NCBI GenBank assembly: GCA_026874595.1 | Contig: CM049313.1 | Coordinates: forward strand, 68,132,659 to 68,196,658 | Length of the DNA stretch: 64,000 nt | Source of the DNA: Sipunculus nudus | Taxonomy: Eukaryota > Annelida > Sipuncula > Golfingiida > Sipunculidae | Reading direction: 5' to 3' | Shown here: positions 12,301 through 27,300 of the stretch, piece by piece | Position numbering within the stretch: the stretch's first letter is position 1 | How the letters are laid out: each line of letters begins with the position of its first letter | The notes under the pieces: model-generated | Told to the model about the DNA's origin: nothing | Database searches by the model: none | The model's input: the letters and a program-made list of their open reading frames with translations, nothing else | Made by a program: the position numbers and the translations under genes

Positions 12301-15300
12301 CGTCCTTCTGTTCATCTGCCTTCGAATAAAATAACTCATATCTCTGCATTGGTCGGACTTATCCACCTTAAATTCGGCATGCGTATATACATCCTAGATT
12401 GCTTTTTCGATTTTGTGACAGGTGGCGCCATCTACATTTACGTTTATGCTGCAGACATCCAAGCTCATATCTCGGGAACCGTTTGACCGATCAGGCTAAA
12501 AATTTTATACAAATGTAGCCCTTGGATAGCTTTATAACATACACCAAAATTGGTGGCGCCACCTGCAACCATTTTTGCACAGTGTCCGTCTGTTTGTCTG
12601 CCGTGGGATAAAATCACTCATATCTCGGCAGTGGTTTGACATATCCACCTAAAATTTTGCAGGTTTATACATCCTGGATAGCTTTCTCGAATTTGTGACA
12701 GGTGGCGCCACCTACATTTATGTTTACGCTGCAGACATCCAAGCTCATATCTCGGGAACTGTTTGACCGATTGGGCCAAAATTTTGTATGTGTACAGATC
12801 TCACATAGCTCTTTATCATATGCAAAACTGGTGGCGCCTCCTGCAACCATTTTTGCACAGCGTCTGTCCATTTGTCTGCCGTGGGATAAAATTACTCATT
12901 TGTCTGTAGTGGTTTGACATAACTTCCTAAAATTTTGCAGGTTTATACATCCTGGACACTTTTCTGGATTTTATGACAGGTGGCGCCACCTCCATTCTAG
13001 TTTACACTGCAGACATCCTAGCTCATATCTCAGGAACCGTATGACTTATTAGGCCAAAATTTTGCATGTGTATAGATATCACATAGCTCTTTATCATACA
13101 CAAAACTGGAGGGGCCACCTGCAACCATTTTTGCACAGCGTCTGTCTGTTTGTCTGCCGTGGGCTTAAATCATTCATATCTCTGTAGTAGTTTGACTTAT
13201 CTGCCTAAAGATTTTGCGTGTTTATACATCTTGGATTGCTTTCTCGAGTTTTTTTTGGCAGGTGGCGCCACCTACATTTATGTGACAGCTTTCTGCATTT
13301 GTGGTAGGTGGCGCAACCTACATATATATTTTGGCTGCAGACATCCATGCCAATATGCAACACACCTCACTCTATTTAGATTTTCCCTTGCCACTCAATC
13401 CATACCTCACTTCACCCGTTCCACTCTGATTTAGGCAGATACACGTAGTCGCTTATTGACTACCCATATTCTAGTTATAAAATTACAGTTAACTCATTTG
13501 TAAAAAGCATAATTAACACAACTGATTTTGACATTTTTTTCAAATACTTCTACTGCAATGTGGATAAAATTATATGGCCAAGTCAAAACCTGTGTGACAA
13601 TAGCACTCCATTTGTAAATAATATAAATGACATCAATCCTCTTCCCTGTCCACAAAGATACTTTCAAAATCTAACATAAGCTAAACACCAACAACTTATA
13701 ATACAGCTTTATTACCACACAAAACCAGCACGTGCCTCACTTCCAAATCATCTTTTGTGATCATATATAACAGCTGAGCGCCGTGACCCATGGGTCCTTT
13801 ATTTTGTTTATTTTATTTGTCAATAATTAACTTCCACTTGCTCCATGTTCCCTTTCATCATTGTCAGACTGTTAAGATTTGTGTGCATATTGAATAATTA
13901 ATATAAGAAAGGGTACATGCATGTATGTCACCATTCAATCAGATTATGAAAATTTTACCTTTGCAATCAAAACAATGATAAAGGTAAAAATTAATTTCCA
14001 CCAATATGAACGTGATAATTGTTGAATGACATGAAGGATAGTTCCCCTACTCCCATTCCAGAGCCCACACTCATACTGATTGTAGTCCATTTGGTGACAT
14101 TGACCAATTAAACACAAATAAGAAGGCATCTTAAAATAGCTACCGTAATGTCTGCATTAGTTCATATCCTGCATTACTTTGAACAGCTTTTTTTCCTCCA
14201 GAAAGATATTTTCTAAATAGTCTATATTATTTGGATCATCTCACAAACCACACAGTAAATGTTCCTCACTTATTCTTATTTTTTTTAGATTGAAAGGTTG
14301 GCGCAGAATCAAGGTGATGAAGTGGAACTCCTCCAGTCTTTACTGATGATGTCATCAAAAGAAGGTTTGTCTCTGCCAATCAGAAACACCAAACAGGGTC
14401 ACATGGATGTCTCCACCCTGTCAATTAATACAGCAACAGACAGCGCTGAACAAAACAATGAAGCATTATGGAATGAAATCTGCATCAGGTTTAGAAAGTG
14501 TTTTGTGAGGAAACTTCAGACTCTGCCTTTGAAGGCCACGTCCCACAGTAAACAGAAGCGACTCCAGTACCTTCAGAGTTTATGCACTCTTTTCACTGAC
14601 AGTGATGTCTGGACCAAATATCGTTCAATCCGTCAACATCAAGTGGACAAAATCCTCAGCAGTGGTGGCCTCCCAGGAAATCCAGAGATGACTTCGTTTG
14701 CGGTGACAAGTAAACATTTTCCTGAAGCTGTTGCTATCCTACCAGCAATGATCAGTGAAGATTTTGAAATGTTCATTGCTGGTGTATTTCCAAGCCAGCC
14801 ATCCATATTCACTGCCCTGCATGATATGTACCTGGATAAACTTTCAGATCACGTTGCTGATATGGCAGATTGCTTGCAGGATGAACTTTACTCAATGACA
14901 CGAGCAGAGAGCATGAATATGTTAAACTCCACTGGAAAATCCCACAAAGGACATTTCATGTTCAAACGTGGCATGTCGCGAAGTGCTGATAATTTAGCAA
15001 ATGAACCCTCGCCCAAAAAACAGGAGTTCACAAACCTGCACGATCTGCCATTCCCTCACATTAATGGACTGAATGCTGTGGTGAAGAGTCTTCTCACCAT
15101 TGAATCTCACATTGAGTTCCTCTTTAACTCCACAAAGTGGCAGGTATCAGGAACACTGAAAAGAAAACCTGTCCCAAGAGCACACCTGAGAAGTAAGTAC
15201 ATTTTATACCTCTGCTGGAAACACCTGTTGGAGGTGATAGGTTTTTAGCTAAGCTGACTATAAATCATCTGAGCTATAGTTATGATCCATTGTCCATTGT

Positions 15301-18300
15301 CTGTCAATCTCTCCATTTGTCTGTCCCAACAGGGTTTGGTTTTTTTGTTGTCAAAAACCTATTTTTACATTAAGGGTGTAAAATACTGTAAATAACTGTG
15401 AAAAAACTGTTATTAATGTAAAAAATACTGTAAACAAAACCATTTCCTACTGATATGTTTAGTTATTATTTAACAGTAACAAAGCGTAGCCTGTCATCAA
15501 CTTACAGATAAATTTCTGTTCTTACATCTGAATGAATTGTAAACAATTCAGTCATTCAAACACATAAATGAATTTCAATATAAAGTAATATCGGTTGACC
15601 ATATAAGAGTTCCCTCAGCAAAAAAAACCCCCAAAAAACTGCTTAAAGCCACAGTTACTCTTCTTTATTTAACTATAGATAATTATAAAAATACCCCCTG
15701 TAGGTGCAATGAAGGGTAGTCGTGATGCAATGTTAGCGAAGAAGTTCAGTCCTAAGTCAGTAGCTCAGATGAAGAAAGACCAAGCATCTCTGCAGCAGGG
15801 TCAGTCAGAGGGGGCTGACAGCACTCATGGAGGTAAGAGATTAAACTGGCTGTTTGAACCTTAAACCATATGTGTGTGTATATACAGGCATGCATAAAAT
15901 GCTTCATGTTTAATTATATATATTTTAAGCGTGAACTAGCAAGAAGTGTGTAGTTCTACTTTTGATGTGGCAGGCTGCCCCCCTAAAGGCCCTTGGCTGA
16001 TATCAGTGATGTAGTATTTGAGTCCTGACTTGGACTCAAGTCCTGGCTCTAGTCAACTTTAATAAGGACTCAGATTCGGACTTGGATTCAAGTCTAGGGT
16101 GCTGGACCCGGACTTGTACTCTGACTGGACTACATCACTGGCTAGCTGATTTTGCTGGCAATTCCTCTGTTCATGCACAATGCATACTGGAAAATCACTA
16201 CTGTAGCAATTTTTTTTTTTCATACATATATGATCATAAGACGGGTTAATGAGGCGCTCCAAATTACTTCCCAAATACTTCCTCAAATCATACCACAAGT
16301 GTTCAGAATTTACCAGAATGCATTGCTATTCAAATATAAATAAATATTTTTTTAAGAAAATATTCAGATTAACAGAACAACTCCTTGCAAGAATACTTAT
16401 AGCGTGAATGTGCTTTGTGAAAAATTTTCAGTTTTACAAAAGTATGCTTCTCAAGAGGAACGTCCCTTGTGGAACTGGCGCAACCTCTTTTCCAAGATGG
16501 CAACTGAGATTGCCAGGGGCATTGAAGTTCGCATCCGGGCAGCGGCAGAGAGGTCCATGTGCACAGTCCCAGAAAAAGTAACCGCAGGTTTGAGAGAATC
16601 GGCTGAGGTTCCAAAAGAGCTTGTAGGAGGGAGGATGGATTATCCCAAAAGCGTTTCAAAGGTTTGTAGTTTATTATTTCATTTTATTTAACAAGTCAGA
16701 CTTTTCAGCTCAGATGACTATGGTCCTTTGTCCATCCTGCTGGCCTTAAACTGGGCACAATTTGAAAATGTATGACCTATGAATCCAAAATTCAACTAAC
16801 AGTTAGATGTCCCTAAGTTCAGCTGGCTGCCCAGGCAACATGACCAGTGGCAATGGCAGAGCAGACGGGCTCTCCGTCCCCTCTTGGTTGTGTTCCGTCC
16901 AAATAAAATATACTGGGCATCTTACATGAAAGAAACCACCTCAGGCCGGCAGATAATGGACCAACGCACTGGCTGGGTAGGCTTTAGGCTGAATGGGTGC
17001 CACCACAGCCTGTGGCCTGCGAAGCAGCTGAGGGGCAGGGCTCCTTTACTGCATTTTTAGCTCAGCTGACTATAAGTCATCTGAGCTATAGTCGTGGTCC
17101 ATTGTCCATCGTCCGTCCGTCTGTCTGTCCGTCTGTCCGTCCAGATGTCCGTCCGTAAGACTGGCACGTTTCGACACCATTGGACCTACGAAACTGAAAT
17201 TTGCCATACAGTTAGATGTCCCAAAAATCTCCTACCATGCCGAAAATTGGGTCAATAGGACTTCGTTCCTTCGAAATATTAAGGAAAAACCTCATATTTT
17301 TATTAGAAATCTATTTTCAAACTTGAGGACTGCCTAATATCAAAACCACTCATCTGATTTTCTTCATATTTACCATAAATATTCCTCTATATAGTTCCTA
17401 TGTACATGCCAGAAATTAAGTCAGTATTATTTAATTTTAAAAAGTTATGGGCCCAAACATAATGGACTTTGTAAAAAAATCAGGAAAGATATTTGGTCAC
17501 TTAAGACCAAAAGTGTTAATGGTAGGGACTTTGTTTCTTTAATACAACTTTAATTGATCAAAATTTAATTGTATACCAAAAATTAGATCAAAATCTGTTA
17601 AATTTTTTTAAATATTGGCAAAAATATAAAATTTGTACCTTAAATTTTGCCCAAGTTTGACCATGGCACGTTTTTTTCCTGTAAGTACTGTGGATTTAAT
17701 TTTCACAGCATGTTTTTGTTAGCATTTTGTCTGTTAACACCAAAAATTTGAAACCAGTTGATCAAAAACTGTAGATTTTATTCAAGTTTTCAAGCACCAT
17801 GTCACATCAAGTTTACATCAAGCTAGTGTTATGCAGTTTGCTAGAGCTCAGCTCCCCAGCTTCAGCTCTAAGTTCCTTAAATTTGGCATACAGTTAGATG
17901 TCTCCAAAATCCCCTACCATGCCAAGAATTTTATCACTAGGACTTAATTCCTTCGAAATATTAATGAAAAACTTCATTTTTCCATTAAAAACCCAATGTT
18001 ACACTGTAAGACTGCCTAATATCAAAACCACTGATCTGACTTTGATCATATATAATATACATATTTTTCTATACATTCGCTATGCAAATGCCAGAAATGA
18101 TGTCAGTATTGCGTAATTGTTTTAAGTTATGGGCCCAAACATAATGCACTTTTTAAAAAATCAAGAAATATATTTACTCCCTTAACAAGAGGATTGCTGA
18201 AGCTAGAGATTTTTTTTCAGGGATGTAACATTATTTAATCAAGATTCAATTGAATACCAAAAATTAGTTCTGAATTTTTCAAATTTTATAAGTTATTAGT

Positions 18301-21300
18301 ATAAATATAAAATTAGTACCTTAAATTTTGCCCAACTTTGACCATGGCACGTTTGTTTCCTGAGAGCACTGTTGATATAATTTTCATATCATGCACACAT
18401 AAGGATTTCATCTTTTTAGTTTAGAAAGCTGAAAGAAATTGGCCAAATATTGTAGCTTTTATTTATGTTTATATGAGACCATGTCAGACCCAGGCTTAAT
18501 CCAGCCCCTCATTAGTCACCTGTATGTTGACCTTGTTGACCTTTCATCAGATTATGCATGCTTGAGCGAAGCATACACTGGGGCAGCCAGGCAGCTAATG
18601 CCCAGCCACAGTTGATCCAGGTGTCCAACCCAACTCATCTAGTAGTTGTTTTGAAAAACAACATAACAGTAACCAATAAATTAATAATTTTGTATTGGGT
18701 TTTTATAACAAATTAAAGAAAAATTAATAGAAAAGGAATTTGTTAGTTGATGAGTAACAGAAAATTAACTTGCAGTTACTGATGATGTAAGAATCTTGTA
18801 TGGATGGATAGAATGTCAATGTCAATGTTATTTCAAATAACACCATGCAGTCACCTATGGTATTTTTCAGTGAAATTTTAATGATAAAAAAATAAATCAT
18901 ATTATTCATTACTAATCATGAGGGATCATATGAAGGAAATTAATGATAGACAAAGATGCAGTTGATAATATTAATCTAGATTCCTACTGTTTCTAGTGTG
19001 TAGATTGATGTGAAAGTAGTCCAAAGTGAATATATTACATTTATTTTTTTTAATATAAATAAAAGCCATAAACCAGGTACTTATGATCATTATTTAAATT
19101 TGTGAATTTTGTATATTCTGGATTCTCAACATCTTTGTTTGGCTAAAACTGAATAAATACTAGACATGGTGTGAATGCTTTGCAAATGTATTTGAATACG
19201 AATATGAATATGTACTGCATTAAAAAATTTTATTGCATAAGAATGGGAATTCAGGTAAAAATGAAAGTATTTGAATACCAGTGCAGATACTTTAAAAATG
19301 TATTCATGAATGCATTCATGAATATATTCTATAATATTATTTCAATTATCATTTCAGTTATATTTTATTTTAAAAAATCATATGATTTTCTTATTTTTTT
19401 TTTTAATAAAAATTATATTGGCACAATATTTGTTATTAAATTTTAATAAATAGTTAAACTCTTTTATAATATGTGCTGCTTATAAGTTATATGGCCAAGT
19501 CAAAATCTGTGTGACAATAGCACTCCATTTGTTAATAAAATAAATGAAATCAATCCTCTTCCCTGTCTCCAAAGATACTTTCAAAATCATACATAAGCTA
19601 AACACCAACAACTCATAACAAAATATTTATTACCACACAAAACCAGCATGTGCCTCTTTCCCAAATCATATTTTTTATCATATATAACAGCTGAGCGCCG
19701 TGACCCATGGGTCCCTTGTTACCTCCTACTCATCAATATGAACCAATCACAACTATAAACCATGGTAAATATTACCTCTTCCTCTCAGACTTGTTTAAAC
19801 ATGCTTATCACTATTTGATATTATTAGCTCAGCTGACTATAAGTCATCTGAGCTATAGTCATGGTCCATTGTCGGTCGTCCGTCTGTCTGTCCGTCTGTC
19901 TGTCCATCCTAGGAAAAATTTGGCATTATGTTAGATTTCCAAAAGATCTCCTACCAAGCCAAAAACTGGGTCTTTGCGACTTTGTTCCTTTGAGAAATTA
20001 AGGAAAAACCTCAATTTTTAGTTCAGCTGACTGTAAATCATCTGAGCTATAGCGATCACTCTTTTTCCGTTTGGCCGTCCGGCCGTCTGTCCATTAACAA
20101 GGTAAAAATCGTAACCACTGGACCTGGAATCTTCTTACTTTACATCCAGATAGGTCCATGAAAAGTCTCCTTGGAAACCTGGAATAAGGTGTCTGGTACC
20201 CATATCCTTCAAGCTATGGGGCTCCAAAGTACCCCCCAGAGTAATGAAAAATTTGATACAAAAGCTCAAGTATCTGAACAACTAATGCTTTGATCACCAT
20301 GATTCTTTGTATGGATATTCATCATGGAGTTATTCATCAGATTGGACCTTGAATCTTATAACCTAAAATCCAGGGAGGTCTATAAAAATCTCCTTGGAAA
20401 CGTGTATTAAGGTCTCCGTTACCCATATTTTCTGAGCTATGGGGCTTATAAATATAAGCACCCCTCAGAATAATTGAAAATTTTATACCAAAGTAGGGCA
20501 CAAATCATAACCTTTGGGCCCAGAATCTTCTAACTTGACATCCTGAGAGTTCCTCAAAAGTTTTCCCAAGAAACCTGAAATTGGGTGAACAGTGAACTAT
20601 ATTCTCAGAGTTATGGGATATGTTTGAGCACCCTAGAAATAATGCAAAATACACACAATTTGCCAGATTCCTCATGAAAGGCCTGTTGGTTTGTCATCAG
20701 ATTTGTTGTGCTTATGGGTCTTGATGAATTCAAGCTAATATGCATGAACAATGATGCCACCTACATTACCTTGATTAGTTGTCTGTGCAAGGACATATTG
20801 TCAACATGTCAGTCGGCTGAGCGTTATGACCCACGGGTCACTTGTTTTATTAAAAACCTATTCTCTCATTTCAGGACTCCCTAATATCAAAACCACTCAT
20901 CTTTTTATGCCCCCGCCACTTTGTGCAATTGTGGCAATGCCGACAGATATTGGCCTGATTTTTTGTGTGTGGGCAGATATTGACCAGTTACAGATCGAGT
21001 TGGCGTTTTGTTCCAGTTGACCTACTTTTGACAGTTTTTCGGCTCCTGAACATAGAAAATTTCATGAAAAATTTTCATGACAAATACACATATAAGGACT
21101 TTTTTCCAATGCCTGCAGATACCGCCCTGATTTTTTATGTTAGGGCAGATAATGACCAGTTACAGGTGGAGTTCGCATTTCGTCCCAGTTGACCTACTTT
21201 TGATTGTTTTACAGCTCCTAAACATAGAAAATTTCATGAAAAATATAAATTTTTATGACAAATGTACATGTACAGCTGTTTTTAGCCCTCAGCTCATAGG

Positions 21301-24300
21301 CTGATGGGCTATTGTCGTCACCCAAGTTGTCTGTCGTGCCGTCCGTCTGTCCGTCCGGTGTCTGTTCGTCCGTCCGTTCCGCGTCTGTTAACTTTGTGAC
21401 AGGATATCTCTAAAAGGATTCACCGTTGGAATTTTATTTCATCAGTGAAGATGTTAATAGATAAAATCTCGGTCAAGTTCGAAGATGGGTGACCTTGACC
21501 CATTTTGTTACATTTTAGAGCTGATTATAGAAAACACTCAGATGCTTATATCTCAGGAACCATTGTGTGGATTTTCACAAAACTTATTATGATCATTGGG
21601 ACTGATGGTCTGTACGAGCTGCACAATTTTGGTAGCGCCACCTGCAATTTCTGATTTTTTAATGAATTTTTATCGGATTTTTCAATTTTGGCCTTTTGTA
21701 CAGGATATCTCCAAAGGTATTCAACACAGGAACTTCATTTCTTCAGTGCTATTGCATTATATTTACAAAATCTTGGTCAAGTTCAAAGATGGGTGATCTT
21801 GACCTACTTTTCAAGGTCACGTAGCTTAATATAGAAAAAAAACTTAGGAGCTTATCTCTCAGGAAGCATTTGGTGGATTGTTATGAAATATGGTACATAC
21901 CTCTCCAATTTAAATGTATAACTGATTATCAGCTTTTGCTAATATTCTAGTTTCACAATGCAATGCTTACAGATACTGCCTAATGTTTGGTCTGTGGGCA
22001 CATAATGACCACTTACAGATGGAGTTTGCGTTTCGTCCCAGTTAACCTTTTTTTGACCATATGACAGATCCTGAACATAGAAAATTTCATGAAAGACAGA
22101 AATTTTTATGAAAAATGCACATGTATAGACTTTTTTTCACAATGCCTGTAGATACTGTTCTGATTTTTTTTGTGTTGCTTGATAATGACCCGTTACAGAT
22201 CAAGTTTGCATTTTGCCCTTGTTGACCTACTTTTTACCATACGACACCTCCTGAACTTAAAAAAATTTACAAAATTTAACAAATGTTTCTTATTTGCCCC
22301 AGGTGGGAGCATTCGTGTCGTTCCGGCACAACTTGTTTTCCTCATATTTACTATAAATATTCCTCTATATAGTTCCTATGTACATGCCAGAAATTAGGTC
22401 TGTATTATGTAATTTAAAAAAATTATGGGCCCAAACATATTGCACTTTGTAAAAAATCAGGAAAAATATTTGGTCACTTAACACAAAAAATGTTAAAGCT
22501 TTAAGTAATGCAACTTTAATTAATCAAAATTAAATTGTATACCCAAAATTAGATCAAAATTTTTTTAAATATCAGCAATAATATAAAATTGGTACCTTAT
22601 ATTTTATCCTTTACGTATATGAAGAGGTGCTGTAACTCCCACCAGTCCGTGTAAGCACCACTGAATTTATTTCCGTATTCTGTATTTATATCCAAAGGTG
22701 TAACTCTACCCCCCCCCCAAAGTCATTGAGCCCTAGTTCCTGAGCACTGAGGATAGTATTTTTATTGCAACTTCAAAAATCTATGATGTTTCAGTTATAA
22801 CTGTTACAATCAGCTGAGCACTGTGACCCATGGGTCCCATGTTTTAGATTTTCACCTTCAAGGTCAACTTCAGCCGAGCACAGTGACGTGACCCATGGGT
22901 CCCTTGTTTTACTTTTAGAATCTTTAAATGGTTTCAGGCTACACATTTCATATACATGTTTTACACAGGGCAGATGCAATGTATACCTTGTTTAAACATG
23001 CTTATAAAGTTTATTTTATGCTCATTGAAAAATGGAAAATTTAAATTTTTTTCAGCATTTTACTTCCGGTAAGAAATGTGTATTGTTATGCTTCAGCTCA
23101 TGTCCATTATTCTTTAATTTGCAGGGTTTTGTATGTTCCCAGGGGATATATATTAACATACATATTACAGTCACTTGGTTGAAATACTGAAACTTTTACA
23201 AATACATGTTAGTGATCATAAGAGGCTCCTGCATTTTCCATCAAATCCAAAAAACTGCACACTCGACACAACCACTAGGATTTTATACAAATATTCTCAG
23301 AATTAATTGTATCCCCAGAAAAAATTAGGGGATACTATGGTCTTATGATGGTCTCGCCACTGCAACTGATAAATCTTGTTTATGTAATAACTAAAAAAAT
23401 ATTTCACAGATCTTTACCTAACTTATTATGTGCATAGATATGGGTATGAAGATGAATTTTATTTCAAATGGGGTCATTACCTTTACTTGGAGAGTGACCT
23501 TAACCTTGAATAGGTCCATTTTGGGTGAAAATCACACAAATTTTTAAACATCTCAAGAAATCTTGCATGGATTGATCCAAATCTAGTTGACCGAAGATCA
23601 TGGATAGTGTTGTCATATGTAACAGAATCTTGTGGTGCCACCTATTATCCTTTCTTTGTTTTTGAGCCTTTGATCCTTTCTTTCATATAATGCAGATACA
23701 TAGATAAAGGTTATGGGATTAGGTTTATTTATATTGGGAACATGTTCTCTCCTATGAGAGTGGCCTTGACCTTGAATATTCCCGTATTTGGTGAACAATA
23801 TTGTTTCTCAAGTTGGTAAATGGAAGAAACCATGGTCGCTTGCAGGGTGTCAGTATATGCTTCTTAAGACAATGGGCATATTCTTAAAGGGGAGGGGGTG
23901 GGGGGAGGGGGGAGATTAATAGTCTAGGGATTCTATGGCACATGCAGTGCCAAGATTTGTCTAGTTGCAACTGAGCCCCGTGACCCACAGGTCCCTTTTC
24001 CATTATAAGAATGCATATTCATTTGATAAGGCTTTGCAGTTTAGTCATCTACTTTATTTTCTTTATTCCGTAATGATAATGATAAATAAAATACGTATAA
24101 GAAAATCAGTTTTGTGGGAATTTAGAGTTAACCAACAACTTGTGTTTTAACAAAATGTTTAGCCTGCTCAGTGGAGAGGACTAGACCAGCAAACAGCAGG
24201 GCCCCTGCACCCATCTCCAGGGGCAGTGAAAGGGAAGGAGGAGACAGAGTCACAGACAATCAACATCACGGTGCTGTCTTAGGATAGATACACCCCTATC

Positions 24301-27300
24301 CAACAAACATCTGCTACCATGTCTAGAATATGATCATCATTATGATGTCATGTCAGGATGAGAGACAGTTTGTTCTTGTCATAAGCCAAGCAACTGTGGA
24401 GATCACCCATTTATGATGTCACTGTGCTTGGAAATATGTACTCTTCATGCACATGAAGAGATTCCAGACATCCCTATGGCAAAGAGCCCCATGAAAATGA
24501 GTTACCAGGCTTGTTTGCTGTCAATCAGGACTAATGTAACAACATTGGCTCTGGACACTCCTCACTGGGCTGGTATCTTTTTCTGGCAACGGATGCACAG
24601 CTACGATAAAATAGTCTTAAAGTCATAAGAGGTGGATGAAGCAGGAACTAAGTAAAAGGGGAATAATATATTATTTAACAAGAAAACATAGGAAATATAG
24701 GGAGCAAGCTGGAGTGTTGGGACATTAATGGACATGCATACTTACAAACATATGTGTATTTAAGTGTTGATAGAACTTATTTTACAGGGAATCTTGGAGC
24801 TGTTAACCAGCTTAGATGAACTTGTACCACTGATCAAAGCTGCATCACAGGGAACTCTTCTGAGTGTCAGGACCTCATTTGTGGAGACCTCTAGTGCCAT
24901 TCTCAGGAACTACCATTCAGCTCTTAACAAGGTACTGGCTGTATCTCTGGAAAATGCATTCTTTGGCTTTATTTGAAGATTTCTGTTAAATGGCTTCCAT
25001 CAGTGTACTCATGAATCAGAGTTGATATTAATGTTTTCAACATTTTTCACCTTCTGTACCTTATTAATGGATGCAAAAGGTATGATCTTTGGCATCATCA
25101 GTTATATTAACAGTAATATCTCATACAAAAAATCATTTTGTGGATTCTTTGCCTGAAAAAATCTGCATCCGTTAGGTATGTTTCCATGTGCGCATATATG
25201 CATGAAATTGCAGACTAATATTTTGGTACAATGGATCAAGCAGGCCTTCCACAAAAAGATGCTGAAGTGACATCATTTTATCATGAATCACTGAGTTCAT
25301 GCAGCAGACCCTATGGGTGAAAATTGCTCTTGTGGCGATTTTCATGCATATACTAACCCATATATGCTGAAGAGCACATGAAAACACCCCAGTTACCAAA
25401 TCATATGAGAGATTTTTCACCAATATATGCATATACATGCACATGGAAACTCCCCTACAAATTTGAATTGTGTTATGAGAATAGAAAGTAATGTGAACAG
25501 TTTCACTCCTGACCTTAAACTTCTTAATACATGTGTGGGAATAGGCTTTAGAGTGGTGATGCCATAATTATCAAATTCATAATATTTTATAAACATTTCA
25601 TTTCATGGCTTCCTGCACAGAATACCCACTATCAGTTATATATAAAGAGTATTTGAAAAGTTGGATAGAGTTAAATAATGTTTTCATAAACTTTATTTCT
25701 GCAGAGAATGCTTTGAAATTAAGTTGCCACGAATGCCTACTTGTGAACAAAGTAAAGTTACTAGAATAGTTTCCACTATGTCATGATGTGAATCACTGTC
25801 ATTTTCCCAGCTGTATGGTGGACACCGGACTTCTGTCCCTCCAAAAGACTTGCTTATGGCACTGTCAACAGCAGTCTACATCAGAAACCATATTCACTTT
25901 TACGATGGGGTGCTCAGCTCAGAGGAAAACAGGTAACATTTGTTCCTTTACATTCTTCATCAGGTACACTAAACTGCATGTGATGATTTTTTTTTGGGTT
26001 TGATGAACAGTGAATACAGGATATGACACTTATTAGGCTATTTGATAAGCTTAACTGTGAATTAACAGTTGAACCTGTCTAAGTGTCTATATTCCATTCT
26101 ACTACCCTTTTCCATCTGTTTATTTGTGATAATTTTTAGCTCAGCTGACTATAAGTCATCTGAGCTATAGTCATGGTCCATTGTCCGTCATCCGTCCGTC
26201 TGTCCGTCCGTCTGTCCGTAGATGTGGCATGTTTTGCAACCGTAAGACCTAGGAATCCAAAATTCCGCATAATGTTAGATGTCCCCAAGATCTCCTACCA
26301 AGCCGAAAACTGGGTCTTTGCGACTGCGTTCCTTTGAGAAATTAAGAAAAAACCTAAATTTTTTATTAAAAACCTATTTTCACACTTCAGGACTGCCTAA
26401 AATCAAAACCATCCATCTATTTTTTCTCACATTTACCATAAATCATCCTCTATATAGTTTCTATGTACATGCCAGAAATTAGGTCTGTATTATATAACTT
26501 AAAAAAGTTATGGGCCAAAACATAATGCATTTTGTGAATAATCAGGAAAGAAATTTGATCACTTAACACAAAACTTGTTTGGGCTAAGCACTTTTTTTCC
26601 AGTTATATTACTTTTATAAATCAAAATTAAAATGTATACCCAAAATTAGATCAAAATCTTTTAAATTTTTGTAATATTGGCAAAAATAAAAAATTTGTAC
26701 CTTAAATTTTGCCCAACTTTGACCACGTTTTTTTCCTGTAACTGCTGTGGATTTAATTTTCAAAGCATGTTTTTGTTAGCATTTCAACAGTTAACACCAA
26801 AAATTTGAAACCAGTTGATCAAAAACTGTAGATTTTATACAAATTTTCAAGCACCATGTCACATATTGTTTACATCAAGCTAGTGTTATGCAGTTTGCTA
26901 GAGCTCAGCTCCCCAGCTTCAGCTCTAAGTTCCTTAAATTTGGCATACAGTTTGATGTCTCCAAAATCCCCTATCATGCCAAGAATTTGGTCGCTTGGAC
27001 ATAATTCCTTTGAGATATTAATGAAAAACTTCATTTTTCCATTAAAAACCCATTGTTACACTTTAAGACTGCCTTATATCAAAACCACTGACCTGACTTT
27101 GATCATATATAATATACATATTTTTCTATACATTCGTTATGCACATGCCAGAAATGATGACAGTAATGCCTATTTGTATCCGCCAAAATGAAGTTTTTCG
27201 GATACTATGTTTATGACCGGGTTCCGCTGCCGCTGCCACGTTCGTTTCCGGAGAACTCCTCTGAGACTACTGGATGGATTTTTCCAAAACTTACACAAAT

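Larger units (their letters stand above)
19822..22844 (+). mobile_element. Family A element carrying B, E and D insertions
   Basis: 5' end ttagctcagctgactataag (19823), then ccgtctgtctgtcc. 3' end: atcagctgagca, hairpin gacccatgggtc (22825-22836), ccatgttt. B is inserted at 20016-20847 and E, with nested D, at 20903-22336, both in T-runs. The unnested A is about 0.8 kb, an internally shorter subfamily whose 3' part (gtgctgtaactcc, c-run, cattgagccct) matches 3860-4088. Confidence 0.85.
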
